From NCBI RefSeq assembly GCF_019145205.1, contig NZ_JAHSTT010000006.1, forward strand, positions 248,001 through 312,000: a DNA stretch of 64,000 nt, given 5' to 3'. This document shows, piece by piece, positions 35,160 to 43,630 of the stretch (the first letter of the stretch is position 1; every line of letters begins with the position of its first letter). A model generated the notes under the pieces. That model was not told the DNA's origin, did not search any database, and saw only the letters and a program-made list of their open reading frames with translations. This DNA comes from Pseudomonas khavaziana. Its GTDB lineage: Bacteria; Pseudomonadota; Gammaproteobacteria; Pseudomonadales; Pseudomonadaceae. The position numbers and the translations under genes were made by a program.

Positions 35160-36704
35160 CTACGCGGTCTTCCGATTGTTATTGTGTTGGCTGAGCGCAG
35201 CGGCGAGCACCTGCTCCTGGGTCAGCCCCTCGTTGATGAAGTCACCGCGCAATTGGCCGTCGCCGATCACCAGCACACGGTTGGACACGCCGAGCACTTC
35301 GGCCAGCTCCGAAGAGACCATGATGATCGACACGCCTTCGGCCGCCAGCGCGCCCATCAGCTTGTAGATCTCGTACTTGGCGCCCACATCCACACCCCGC
35401 GTGGGTTCATCGAGGATCAGCACCTTGGGCTTGGCCATCAGCATTTTCGCCAGTACGGCCTTCTGCTGGTTGCCCCCGGAGAGGCTGGTGATCGGCAGGA
35501 ACGGGCTGGCGGTCTTGAGGTGCATACGCGCGATCTGCTGGTCGATGCTGCCCAGTTCGGCCTCGGCGTCGATACGGCTCAGGTGTGCGTAGCTATCAAG
35601 CACCGCCAGGGTGATGTTATGGCCCACACCCAGGTCGGGAATGATGCCCTGGCGCTTGCGGTCCTCGGGCACCATGCACAGCCCGGCGCGGATCGCTTTG
35701 AGCGGCGTGCGCGTGTCGATCAGTTGGCCGTCCAGCCATACCTCGGCGCTGTAGCGGCCCGGGTAGGCGCCGAAGAGTGCCGACACCAGCTCGGTGCGCC
35801 CGGCGCCCACAAGCCCTGCGATACCGAGGATTTCACCGCGCTTGAGCACAAAGGAAATATCGTCGACACGCTTGCGCTTGGGGTTATCGACGTCGTAGCA
35901 GGTGACGTTGCGCGCTTCAAAGATCACTTCGCCCACTGCATGGGGCTCGGTCGGGTAGAGGTTGCTCATCTCGCGGCCGACCATCTGCGTGATGATCTGC
36001 GCGATGTCCATGTCCGCCATGGCCGTGGTCGCGATGTGCTTGCCGTCGCGAATCACCGCGATGGTGTCGCACACCGCCGCCACTTCATCGAGCTTGTGGG
36101 AGATGTACACGCAGGCCACGCCCTTGGCCTTGAGGCCCCGGATAATATCCAGCAGCACTTCGATTTCCGAACGGGTCAACGCCGAAGACGGCTCATCAAG
36201 AATCAACAGGCGCGCCTGCTTGTTGAGGGCCTTGGCGATTTCCACCAGTTGCTGGTAGCCGCCGCCGTACTGCGACACCGGCAGCGCCACATTCATGTCC
36301 GGTACCTTCAGCTCGCGCATCAAGGCTTCGGCACGGTGCAGCATCGCCGGGTAGTTCATGCGCCCGCCGGGCAGGGTCAGCTCGTGGCCCATGAAGATGT
36401 TCTCGGCCACCGACAGGTCCGGCACCAGGGTCAGTTCCTGGTGGATGATAACGATGCCGGCCGCCTCGGTTTCGCTGATGGATTGGGCCTTGAGCGGCTG
36501 CCCATCCCAAAGGATTTCACCCTCCCAGGTGCCGTAGGGGTAGACCGCCGACAGCACCTTCATCAAGGTGGATTTACCGGCACCGTTCTCGCCGCACAGG
36601 CCGACGCATTCGCCCGGACGTACCTTGATATCGATGCCATTGAGGGCGTTGACACCGCCAAAGCTTTTGACGATGCCGTTCATTTGCAGCAGGTAGTGCG
36701 ACAT
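35160..36704 (-). CDS. xylG: D-xylose ABC transporter ATP-binding protein (double NBD)
   Basis: 514 residues with two ATPase domains, as in the sugar CUT2 family. Domain 1: Walker A GENGAGKST, signature region QYGGGYQQLVEIAKAL, Walker B LLILDEPSSAL. Domain 2: degenerate Walker A GLVGAGRTE (no Lys-Ser pair), signature SLSGGNQQKAVLAKML, Walker B VLILDEPTRGVD. The first signature has GGG in place of SGG, which is normal in XylG, but Y where QQQ is usual. Lies in the xylFGH unit; xylH starts on the next base after the stop. A REPIN separates it from xylF. Confidence 0.95.
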   Translation of the reverse strand: MSHYLLQMNGIVKSFGGVNALNGIDIKVRPGECVGLCGENGAGKSTLMKVLSAVYPYGTWEGEILWDGQPLKAQSISETEAAGIVIIHQELTLVPDLSVAENIFMGHELTLPGGRMNYPAMLHRAEALMRELKVPDMNVALPVSQYGGGYQQLVEIAKALNKQARLLILDEPSSALTRSEIEVLLDIIRGLKAKGVACVYISHKLDEVAAVCDTIAVIRDGKHIATTAMADMDIAQIITQMVGREMSNLYPTEPHAVGEVIFEARNVTCYDVDNPKRKRVDDISFVLKRGEILGIAGLVGAGRTELVSALFGAYPGRYSAEVWLDGQLIDTRTPLKAIRAGLCMVPEDRKRQGIIPDLGVGHNITLAVLDSYAHLSRIDAEAELGSIDQQIARMHLKTASPFLPITSLSGGNQQKAVLAKMLMAKPKVLILDEPTRGVDVGAKYEIYKLMGALAAEGVSIIMVSSELAEVLGVSNRVLVIGDGQLRGDFINEGLTQEQVLAAALSQHNNNRKTA

Positions 36705-36742
36705 GGCGATGGCTCACACAAAAGGCCGATAAAACACGCTCA

Positions 36743-36846
36743 CTGTAGGAGCGAGCTTGCTCGCGAAAATCGCGCAGGCGACGCGGGCCTGCCTGGCAGC
36801 GCTGCGTTATCGTTGGCGCTTTTCGCAGGCAAGCCAGCTCCTACAG
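36743..36846. repeat. REPIN between xylG and xylF that supplies the xylF stop codon
   Basis: CTGTAGGAGCGAGCTTGCTC at the left and GGCAAGCCAGCTCCTACAG at the right (GTAGGAGCGAGC family). The right end overlaps the last codons of xylF: the TAG stop is part of the REP sequence. It lies inside the xylF-xylG-xylH transcript. Confidence 0.88.
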
Positions 36847-37839
36847 GCCGATCTGCTCTTTGGTATAGAACCCGTCCTTTTCCAACAGGTCGATGTTGGC
36901 CTTGGTCAACGGCGTCGGGGTGAGCAGGATGGTGTCGACCTTCTTGCTGCCATTGTCGTATTGCGAGCTGTAGGTGGGTTTTTCGTTGCGCGCCAGTTGT
37001 ACCGAGAGCTTGGCGGCTTCGGTGGCGATCAGCTTGAGCGGCTTGTAGACGGTCATGGTCTGGGTGCCGTCGATCACGCGCTTGACGGCGGCGAGGTCGG
37101 CGTCCTGGCCGGAGATGGGCACCTTGCCTGCCAGCTTCTGCGCGGCCAGGGCCTGGATTGCGCCGCCGGCGGTGGCGTCGTTGGACGCGACGATGGCGTC
37201 GATCTTGTTGTCATTACGGGTCAGGGCGTTTTCGACGATGCTCAAGGCTTCGGTAGGGTTCCACTCCTTGACCCACTGCTGGCCGACAACCTTGATATCG
37301 CCCTTGTCGATGGCCGGTTGCAGCACCTTCATCTGGCCTTCGCGCAGCACCTTGGCGTTGTTGTCCGTCGGTGCGCCGCCGAGCAGGAAGTAGTTACCCT
37401 TGGGCGCCGCCTGCAGCACGCCGTTGGCCTGCATCTCACCGACTTTTTCGTTATCGAAGGAAATGTACGCATCGATATCCGCGTTGAGGATCAGGCGGTC
37501 ATAAGACACCACCTTGATCCCGGCCTTCTTGGCTTCGGCCACGGCATTGGTCAGCACGGTGGCATTGAAGGGCACGATGACGATCACATCGACGCCCCGG
37601 GAAATCAGATTTTCGATCTGGGAAATCTGCTTCTGCTCGTTGGCATCGGCGGACTGCACGAACACCTTGGCGTCGAGTTTTTCCGCGGCCGCAACAAAGT
37701 AATCGCGGTCGCGGGACCAGCGCTCCAGGCGCAGGTCATCGATGGAAAACCCGATCTTCGGATGGGCAGAATCGGCCATCACCGGCAGGGCAAGCAGGGC
37801 CAGGGCGGTAGCGAGCAGGGTGCGTTTGAATGATTTCAT
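36841..37839 (-). CDS. xylF: D-xylose-binding periplasmic protein
   Basis: 332 residues with a signal peptide (MKSFKRTLLATALALLALPV, cleavage near VMADSA). The mature part follows the XylF/RbsB fold: KIGFSIDDLRLERWSRDRDY, FVQSADANEQKQISQIENLI, SRGVDVIVIVPFNATVLTNA, YDRLILNADIDAYISFDNEK, DAIVASNDATAGGAIQALAA, ISGQDADLAAVKRVIDGTQT. These are the sugar-contact regions of XylF. The start is the ATG at 37839, because the signal peptide begins there. The stop codon comes from a REPIN. Gene order xylA-xylF-xylG-xylH on one strand. Confidence 0.96.
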   Translation of the reverse strand: MKSFKRTLLATALALLALPVMADSAHPKIGFSIDDLRLERWSRDRDYFVAAAEKLDAKVFVQSADANEQKQISQIENLISRGVDVIVIVPFNATVLTNAVAEAKKAGIKVVSYDRLILNADIDAYISFDNEKVGEMQANGVLQAAPKGNYFLLGGAPTDNNAKVLREGQMKVLQPAIDKGDIKVVGQQWVKEWNPTEALSIVENALTRNDNKIDAIVASNDATAGGAIQALAAQKLAGKVPISGQDADLAAVKRVIDGTQTMTVYKPLKLIATEAAKLSVQLARNEKPTYSSQYDNGSKKVDTILLTPTPLTKANIDLLEKDGFYTKEQIGL

Positions 37840-37940
37840 AGTGGTGCGTCCCTTTATTGTTGTTGGAAAGACACAAGGTGATGCGGGTAGAACTGTAGAG
37901 CGTCCCTTGACGCTCTGTGCATAGATTTGTCGTGCAAATG

Positions 37941-39257
37941 TCACCGATAGATAAACCGATTCACAACCCCCTCCAGCATTTCCTGCCGACCACTCACCGC
38001 CTGCGGGTTCAGCTCCTGGGCGAACGCATGCTCAGCCAGGGACTGCAGGCTGAACTCACCCGCCAGCACCGCCTGGCCCAACGGCTGCTGCCAACCGGCA
38101 TAACGCTGGTCCTTGAACTGCTGCAAGCGGTCGTCCTGCACCATCGCCGCCGCACGCTCCAGGGCCAGGGCCAGCACATCCATGGCCGCCACATGGCCGT
38201 GGAACAGGTCCACCTCGTCCAGGCTCTGGCGCCGGACCTTGGAATCGAAGTTGTAGCCGCCATTCTTGAAGCCCCCGGCCTTGAGGATTTCATAGGTGGC
38301 CAGGGTCATTTCCTCGACGCTGTTGGGGAACTGGTCAGTGTCCCAACCGTTCTGCGGGTCACCGCGGTTGGCGTCGATGCTGCCGAAGATCCCCAGTGAC
38401 ACGGCGGTGGCGATCTCATGATGAAAACTGTGCCCGGCCAATGTCGCGTGGTTGGCCTCGATGTTCACCTTGATCTCCTGCTCCAGGCCGTATTCATGCA
38501 GGAAGCCGAACACTGTCGCGCTGTCGTAATCGTACTGGTGCTTGGTCGGCTCCTGGGGCTTGGGCTCGATCAACAGGTCGCCGGTAAAGCCGATCTTGTG
38601 CTTGTGCTCCACCACCATGCGCATGAAACGTCCGAGCTGTTCACGCTCGCGTTTGAGGTCGGTATTGAGCAGGGTTTCATACCCTTCACGGCCACCCCAC
38701 AGCACATAGTTGGCACCCTTGAGCCGCAGGGTGGCGTTCATCGCACTGAACACCTGGGCGGCGGCGAAGGCGAACACTTCCGGGTCCGGATTACTCGCGG
38801 CCCCGGCGGCAAAACGCGGGTTGCTGAAGCAGTTGGCGGTGCCCCATAGCAGCTTGATGCCGGTCTGTTCCTGGTGACGCTCCAGATGATCGACCATCTG
38901 CGCAAAGTGGTTGCGGTACTCCTTGAGCGAGCTGCCCTCGGGCGCCACGTCGGTGTCGTGGAAGCTGTAGTAGTCGATACCCAGCTTGGAGAAAAACTCA
39001 AAGGCCGCCTCCGCCTTGCCGATCGCCAGCTCCATCGGATCGCCACTGCGCTGCCATGGGCGCTTGAACGTGCCCATGCCAAACATATCCGCCCCTGGCC
39101 ACACAAAGGTGTGCCAATAACAGGCGGCCATGCGCAGGTGTTCGCGCATGGGTTTGCCGAGGATCAGTTTGTTGGCGTCGTAATGGCGAAAGGCGAGGGG
39201 GGATTCGCTGGCAGGGCCTTCGAAGCGAACCTTGTCGACACCGGGGAAGTACGGCAT
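37941..39257 (-). CDS. xylA: Xylose isomerase
   Basis: 438 residues, full length for the group II (larger) xylose isomerases. Catalytic and metal-binding regions are visible: WHTFVWPGADMFGMGTFKRP, DYYSFHDTDVAPEGSSLKEY (catalytic His/Asp), NYVLWGGREGYETLLNTDLK, FTGDLLIEPKPQEPTKHQYD (metal Glu), KVNIEANHATLAGHSFHHEI (Glu/His), GSIDANRGDPQNGWDTDQFP (Asp). It converts D-xylose to D-xylulose in the cytoplasm. No xylB kinase gene lies in the window. Divergent from the PAAR remnant and xylR; the XylR-controlled promoter should lie in 39258-39552, where I see no gene. Confidence 0.97.
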   Translation of the reverse strand: MPYFPGVDKVRFEGPASESPLAFRHYDANKLILGKPMREHLRMAACYWHTFVWPGADMFGMGTFKRPWQRSGDPMELAIGKAEAAFEFFSKLGIDYYSFHDTDVAPEGSSLKEYRNHFAQMVDHLERHQEQTGIKLLWGTANCFSNPRFAAGAASNPDPEVFAFAAAQVFSAMNATLRLKGANYVLWGGREGYETLLNTDLKREREQLGRFMRMVVEHKHKIGFTGDLLIEPKPQEPTKHQYDYDSATVFGFLHEYGLEQEIKVNIEANHATLAGHSFHHEIATAVSLGIFGSIDANRGDPQNGWDTDQFPNSVEEMTLATYEILKAGGFKNGGYNFDSKVRRQSLDEVDLFHGHVAAMDVLALALERAAAMVQDDRLQQFKDQRYAGWQQPLGQAVLAGEFSLQSLAEHAFAQELNPQAVSGRQEMLEGVVNRFIYR

Positions 39258-39552
39258 GGCGGTTTCCTTATTGTTCTTGGCGGTGCCTGGATACTAGCAA
39301 CGGCACCTGGGGTGCTGATTATGAAAATCACCAAGGTGTAGTGCGATTTTGAGTGGGGCGTTCAGAACGGCTCAGGGAGTACGTGATTTAGGGAAACGTC
39401 TGACTTTACGGTGGGGATATGCCTCTTCAAAGTTTGGCCTGCCACTGACTTTCTCTTGCTCGTTTACCTCAATCGAAAGGCATTACGCGTCAGTTTTCTG
39501 ATCGAGACGAGCAGGGAAGTACGGCCAAAAAACATGGATAAGAGGCAAAACA

Positions 39553-40330
39553 ATGAGCGTAGGTCATTTCATCCGCCAAGGTGACTAAACCACCTGCGGC
39601 GGGGAAGTGCTGGACGGAGATCAAAGGACCCATATGCATGGCAGTCTTCGTGCGTGCGAAGGTGACACAGTCACCTGTGGCAAGGATGGGCAAACATATA
39701 AGATCATCGGCGGCATTTCTTTCATGCGAAGCAATGGCCGGCTTATTGCCGGTACGTTGGACAGCTACAGCGGCTGCCCCTGTAAAGCCGAGCTGATTGC
39801 TTCGGTGTTACTCGGCAAGTACCACGGCAGAGGTGGCTCGGCTGTGAGCGCCAACAGACAAGCCGTCGATCCGGTCCAGCCAGCGCCCCAATGGGCAGCC
39901 CCTTCTCAACGCACTTCCATCGTGCCAAGTTATGCGCCCCGGTCCGCATTTAGCGCATTTAAAGCTCTCTCAGGCGAGGAGCCAGGTTTTTATATCGTGC
40001 CCAAAAGCATGACTCGCGAAGCGATGGAAGCCACATTCGCTGTTGGCTATTCAGCAGGTGTGTAACGGGGATTCTGGGGCGGCGTGTGAGAAGGTTAAAT
40101 TTACTGAAGGAGGGAAATTCGCTGGGTCTACTGCTATCGGTGCTGCAAGCGGATTGGCAGCCAGCTATGCCAGTACTGCAGTGTGCGTAGCCCTAGGCGT
40201 CACAACAGCAATCGGTGGTGTTATCTGCGTCGCTGCTGTTGTAGGCACTGGCGCCTGGGTGGGTACGACTTACGGTGGTAAAACGGGTGAGTACATAGGT
40301 GAAAAAATTTACGAGGCAAGGCAACCATGA
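39553..40330 (+). pseudogene. Broken PAAR-domain type VI secretion effector gene
   Basis: Reading from the ATG at 39553 gives MSVGHFIRQGD, then TAA at 39586-39588, then TTCGGEVL and the PAAR-like region continuing in the same frame (CEGDTVTCGKDGQTYKIIGG, GRLIAGTLDSYSGCPCKAEL) to a stop at 40063-40065. A second frame (from about 40043) resumes with QQVCNGDSGAACEKVKFTEG, a glycine-zipper hydrophobic part (VGTGAWVGTTYGGKTGEYIG) and ends at 40330. As I recall the family, intact relatives have a LysM-like and helical segment of some hundred residues between VPKSMTREAMEA and the ACEKVKFTEGG region; here it is missing and the junction is out of frame. So the toxin has both a nonsense codon and a deletion. 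Confidence 0.75.
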
Positions 40331-40716
40331 CCGGTATCGACACTTGGCCTCCCTGGATCGCAATCATCGTTACAGGGGGCCCAATTTTGCTTGCTGCTGC
40401 TGGCATTACTTTTAGTCTTTACCTTAGTCGTCGACACTTGGACTCTATGAAAGATGCGCTGAAAAACAGTCGTTTTATTTATGTATGGGGAACAAGCCTG
40501 GGAAAGAGAGGGGTAATCTGGTCGCTTCTGGAAATATCAAAAATTGCCGGAATGGTGACGTTGCCGAAGGCGTCTATTCGCATCGGAGAACTGGACCCTG
40601 TCGATCTTGAAAACTTCCCACCTCATCTAAAACGTCTGTTGACCATCAATATGATGATGTTGATCGGTTCCGTCTTTTGGGCAGCAGTTGCAGCCATGTT
40701 GGTGGAATTTAGGTAA
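40327..40716 (+). CDS. Putative immunity protein for the PAAR effector (membrane)
   Basis: 129 residues with two predicted membrane helices (AIIVTGGPILLAAAGITFSL at about 13-32, and INMMMLIGSVFWAAVAAMLV near the end), with about 70 residues between them. Its ATG overlaps the stop of the broken effector gene as ATGA, the usual effector-immunity arrangement. A membrane immunity protein fits a glycine-zipper, pore-type toxin. The frame is intact. The pairing is inferred from position and topology, not from a recognised domain. Confidence 0.65.
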   Translation: MTGIDTWPPWIAIIVTGGPILLAAAGITFSLYLSRRHLDSMKDALKNSRFIYVWGTSLGKRGVIWSLLEISKIAGMVTLPKASIRIGELDPVDLENFPPHLKRLLTINMMMLIGSVFWAAVAAMLVEFR

Positions 40717-40720
40717 GTTA

Positions 40721-40744
40721 AGCGGGCCTCATCCGAGGCCCGCT
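40721..40744 (+). terminator. Hairpin after the immunity gene
   Basis: AGCGGGCCTC, loop ATCC, GAGGCCCGCT: a perfect 10-base stem directly after the stop. There is no clear T-run after it, so it may be a weak terminator or mRNA 3' stabiliser. Confidence 0.5.
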
Positions 40745-40804
40745 ATCCTGAGCAGTCAGACCTTTGAGTACTCATCTGCACCCACCGGCCCCAGGACAAA
40801 AACA

Positions 40805-42010
40805 ATGAAAACCCTACCGCCCGTGCACCGCATCGCCTTGCTCTTCAACGGCAGCAAAATCTACGACCGCGGCATCATCACCGGTATCGGCAATTACCTG
40901 AGCAGTACGCGCGCATCCTGGGACCTGTTCCTGGAGGAGGACTTTCTCTGCCGTCTGCGCGGTATCGAACGCTGGCAGGGGGACGGCATCATTGCCGACT
41001 TCGATGACCCGCTGATCGGCGAGGCGCTGGCTGGGAGTCGGATACCGGTGGTGGCGGTGGGGGGATCTTACGAGGACGCAAGCTCGTACCCCAAGGGCAT
41101 TCCCTATGTCGCCACCGATAACCACGCCTTGATGAAGCTGGCCTACGAGCATTTGATCGAGGCCGGGCTGACGCGGTTTGCCTGTTTCAGCCTGCCCGAA
41201 GCCCAGGCCAATCGTTGGGCCCAGGAGCGTGAAAAAGCCTTTCGCCGCTTGATGCAACGCGATGGCTTGCAGGTGGAGATCTATCGCGGCCTGGGCACCA
41301 GCGCGCCGTTGTGGGACAGCGCGGTGGAGCAGCAGATTGCCTGGCTGCACAGCCTGCCCAAGCCTATTGGCATTATCGCCGTGACCGACGCCCGCGCCCG
41401 GCAATTGCTGCAAGCCTGCCTGACCGCCGGTATTGCCGTGCCGGAGCAAGTGGCGTTGATCGGTATCGACAACGACCCACTGACCCGCACCCTTACGCGG
41501 GTGCCGCTGAGTTCGGTGATCCAGGGCACGGAGACCATGGGCCGTACCGCCGCGGCCTTGCTGCACCAGATGCTGCATGGCAAGCCCTGCGCCGGCACGC
41601 AGGTGCTGGTGCCGCCGGATGCGATCAACGTGCAGGCCTCCAGCCTGCATCAGCCCCTGGGTAACCCTTATGTGATGCAGGCGTTGCTGTTTATCCGGCA
41701 ATACGCTTGCCAGGGGATCAAGACCGACCAGGTCGCCGCCTATGTCGGGGTCTCACGCTCTTCCCTGGAAGCGCACTTTCGCAAGATGCGCGGCTGCAGC
41801 GTGCATGACGAAATCCTCGGCTTCAAACTCGCCGCTGCCGCCAAGGGCCTGGAAAACCGGGACCTGGCCATTGCCGACATCGCCGCCAGTTGCGGCTTCA
41901 CCTCTGCGCAGTACTTGCATACGGTGTTTCGTCGTGAGTTTGGCTGTACGCCACGTCAGTATCAGCAGGGCAGGCCAGTTGCAGCGCCTGTTGCATGCTT
42001 GCCAGCTTGA
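40805..42010 (+). CDS. xylR: XylR, xylose-operon activator (AraC family)
   Basis: 401 residues: an N-terminal LacI-like sugar-binding domain (about 8-270; HRIALLFNGSKIYDRGIITG, GIGNYLSSTRASWDLFLEED, GDGIIADFDDPLIGEAL, VALIGIDNDPLTRTLTRVPL) and a C-terminal AraC helix-turn-helix pair (DQVAAYVGVSRSSLEAHFRK; IADIAASCGFTSAQYLHTVF; EFGCTPRQYQQ). That is the E. coli XylR layout. It should activate xylA and xylFGH with xylose. Unlike its relatives it is separated from xylA by a toxin/immunity pair. Its last 37 codons overlap the 3' end of pchA on the other strand; the residues after CTPRQYQQ (GRPVAAPVACLPA) look like a non-native tail. Confidence 0.94.
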   Translation: MKTLPPVHRIALLFNGSKIYDRGIITGIGNYLSSTRASWDLFLEEDFLCRLRGIERWQGDGIIADFDDPLIGEALAGSRIPVVAVGGSYEDASSYPKGIPYVATDNHALMKLAYEHLIEAGLTRFACFSLPEAQANRWAQEREKAFRRLMQRDGLQVEIYRGLGTSAPLWDSAVEQQIAWLHSLPKPIGIIAVTDARARQLLQACLTAGIAVPEQVALIGIDNDPLTRTLTRVPLSSVIQGTETMGRTAAALLHQMLHGKPCAGTQVLVPPDAINVQASSLHQPLGNPYVMQALLFIRQYACQGIKTDQVAAYVGVSRSSLEAHFRKMRGCSVHDEILGFKLAAAAKGLENRDLAIADIAASCGFTSAQYLHTVFRREFGCTPRQYQQGRPVAAPVACLPA

Positions 42011-43325
42011 TCTGGGTTTCCTCGTATTCGTTGGCCGGCAGCGAGCCCTCGACGATCCCGCAGCCGGCAAAGGCATGGCAGTGTCTGGGCGTGATCAAGG
42101 CCGAGCGCAGTGCCACCAGGAAGTCGCCGTTGCCATTGGCGTCCAGCCAGCCCACCGGCGCGGCGTACCAGCCACGGTCGAAGCCTTCGTGTTCACGGAT
42201 AAAACCCAGCGCAGGTGCCCTGGGCAAGCCGCCGACGGCGGGGGTGGGGTGCAGCGCCTGGACGCCGTCGAGCAGGCGCTTGCCGACATTCAGTTGCGCG
42301 GTGATGGGCGTGCTCAGGTGCTGCACGGTGGCCAGTTTCAACAGGCCAGGGCACGGCGCGGCGTGCAGATCGGTGACCTTGTCGTGCAGGGCCTGGGTGA
42401 TGGTCTGCACCACCAGCCGATGTTCGTGCTGTTCCTTGGGGTCGGCCAAGAGCCGCTCACCCAGGGCTTGATCTTCATCCGGCCAGAGCCCGCGACGGGT
42501 GCTGCCCGCCAGGGCGTGGGTGGTCAGGCGACCCGCCGCGCAACTGAGCAATCGCTCTGGCGTGGCGCCCATGAAACAGTGCTCGCCACGGTGGATGGCG
42601 AACAGGTGCGAGGCGTTGCGGCGTGCGTGCAAACGGCCCATCACCGCGCCGGTATCGAGGGTGGCGTCCAGGTGATGGTCGATATGCCGCGCCAGCACCA
42701 CCTTGTTCAACTCACCCCGGGCGATGGCATGCAGTGCGGTCTCGACCTTGGCCTGCCATTGATGCCGGGGCAGTGCACGGCGCTCCAGCACATCGGGTGT
42801 AGAGGTTAGTTGGGGGGCGGGGTTGAGCAACTGTTCGTAGGCGGCCAGGCTTTCGTGCACCAATGCAGCAGGATCGCTGCCCGGCTGGACCACACGCTGG
42901 CAACGCAGCCAGCGCCCCGTGGCGTCTTCGCTGAGCAACCAGTGGGCGAGGTGGAAACTGGCGTCGGCAAACGGCGCCCAATGGGATGCACAGGGTTGCT
43001 GCTCATCGAAGCGCATGCCGCCCAGCAGCAACGGCGGGTAGGGCCCCTGCACCAACGCATCGGCGCACAGCGCAAACCATTGGCGATCCACCTCGGCCAT
43101 GCGCCCGGGGCCGCGGGCTTCGATCTGCCAGGCGCAGCCCAGGCCGAACAGGCTCAGGTCCGGCGAGTGTGCGCACCAGAAAAAGCCCTGCCGATGGGCT
43201 GCATACAGCGCCAAAGGCGCCAGCGTCGGCGCGGGGTGCGCGCTGACGGCAATCACCGGCCGTTGGTACGCCACCGCCCTTTGGTGCGCGGCCTGGAACA
43301 CCGTGAGCAAGTCGGCGGCGTTCAT
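41898..43325 (-). CDS. pchA: PchA-type isochorismate (salicylate-pathway) synthase
   Basis: 475 residues of the chorismate-binding family, which converts chorismate to isochorismate for the PchB lyase. C-terminal motifs are GELNKVVLARHIDHHL, AIHRGEHCFMGATPERLLSC, HALAGSTRRGLWPDEDQALG, PKEQHEHRLVVQTITQAL, KLATVQHLSTPITAQL and CGIVEGSLPANEYEETQIKL, which hold the Mg and chorismate ligands. Start ATG 43325 overlaps the pchB stop (ATGA). After MQQAL the protein runs on for about 25 residues (LACPADTDVAYSQTHDETP...) that read the complement of xylR; known family members end near here as far as I recall, so this tail is probably read-through of the host locus. Last gene of the operon. Confidence 0.93.
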   Translation of the reverse strand: MNAADLLTVFQAAHQRAVAYQRPVIAVSAHPAPTLAPLALYAAHRQGFFWCAHSPDLSLFGLGCAWQIEARGPGRMAEVDRQWFALCADALVQGPYPPLLLGGMRFDEQQPCASHWAPFADASFHLAHWLLSEDATGRWLRCQRVVQPGSDPAALVHESLAAYEQLLNPAPQLTSTPDVLERRALPRHQWQAKVETALHAIARGELNKVVLARHIDHHLDATLDTGAVMGRLHARRNASHLFAIHRGEHCFMGATPERLLSCAAGRLTTHALAGSTRRGLWPDEDQALGERLLADPKEQHEHRLVVQTITQALHDKVTDLHAAPCPGLLKLATVQHLSTPITAQLNVGKRLLDGVQALHPTPAVGGLPRAPALGFIREHEGFDRGWYAAPVGWLDANGNGDFLVALRSALITPRHCHAFAGCGIVEGSLPANEYEETQIKLASMQQALQLACPADTDVAYSQTHDETPYASTAQR

Positions 43326-43630
43326 ACCGCCTTGCTCTTTTTTTGCAGCCAGAAGGCCGTCTGCTCGGCGATGTACCAGTGGATGATCTGGTTGAACAGG
43401 CTTTCGATAAATTCCCCATCCAGCCCCACGTCCTGCGCCCATTGCCGACGCTGGGGCAGCATCGCCGTGACGCGTTCCGGGGCGGCGATGCTGGCCTGGT
43501 CCGGCTTGAATGCCGAGGCGGCCTTGACGTACTGCATGCGCAGGCCCAGGGCGTCGATGATCTGTTGGTCGAGGCTGTCGATGGCATGGCGGATGTCGTG
43601 AAGGCCAGTGCAGTGTTCCGGGGTTTTCAT
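43322..43630 (-). CDS. pchB: Isochorismate-pyruvate lyase PchB
   Basis: 102 residues with the AroQ chorismate-mutase fold, as in P. aeruginosa PchB. The active-site helices are visible in TGLHDIRHAIDSLDQQIIDA, LRMQYVKAASAFKPDQAS, APERVTAMLPQRRQWAQDVG and FNQIIHWYIAEQTAFW. It eliminates pyruvate from isochorismate to give salicylate. The ATG at 43630 overlaps the pchC stop (ATGA) and the TGA overlaps the pchA start in the same way. Having separate PchA and PchB, rather than one Irp9-type salicylate synthase, ties this cluster to pyochelin rather than yersiniabactin. Confidence 0.95.
   Translation of the reverse strand: MKTPEHCTGLHDIRHAIDSLDQQIIDALGLRMQYVKAASAFKPDQASIAAPERVTAMLPQRRQWAQDVGLDGEFIESLFNQIIHWYIAEQTAFWLQKKSKAV

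Noticed and set aside
34890..36923. Long plus-strand open frame (677 codons) opposite xylG/xylH
   Set aside because: Antisense to well-conserved ABC transporter genes, with no domain-like pattern.
39607..40065. The PAAR region taken as an intact gene starting at GTG 39607
   Set aside because: The family N-terminus (MSVGHFIRQGD) is present upstream in the same frame and is cut off by a stop codon, and the C-terminal part is in another frame, so the gene is broken.
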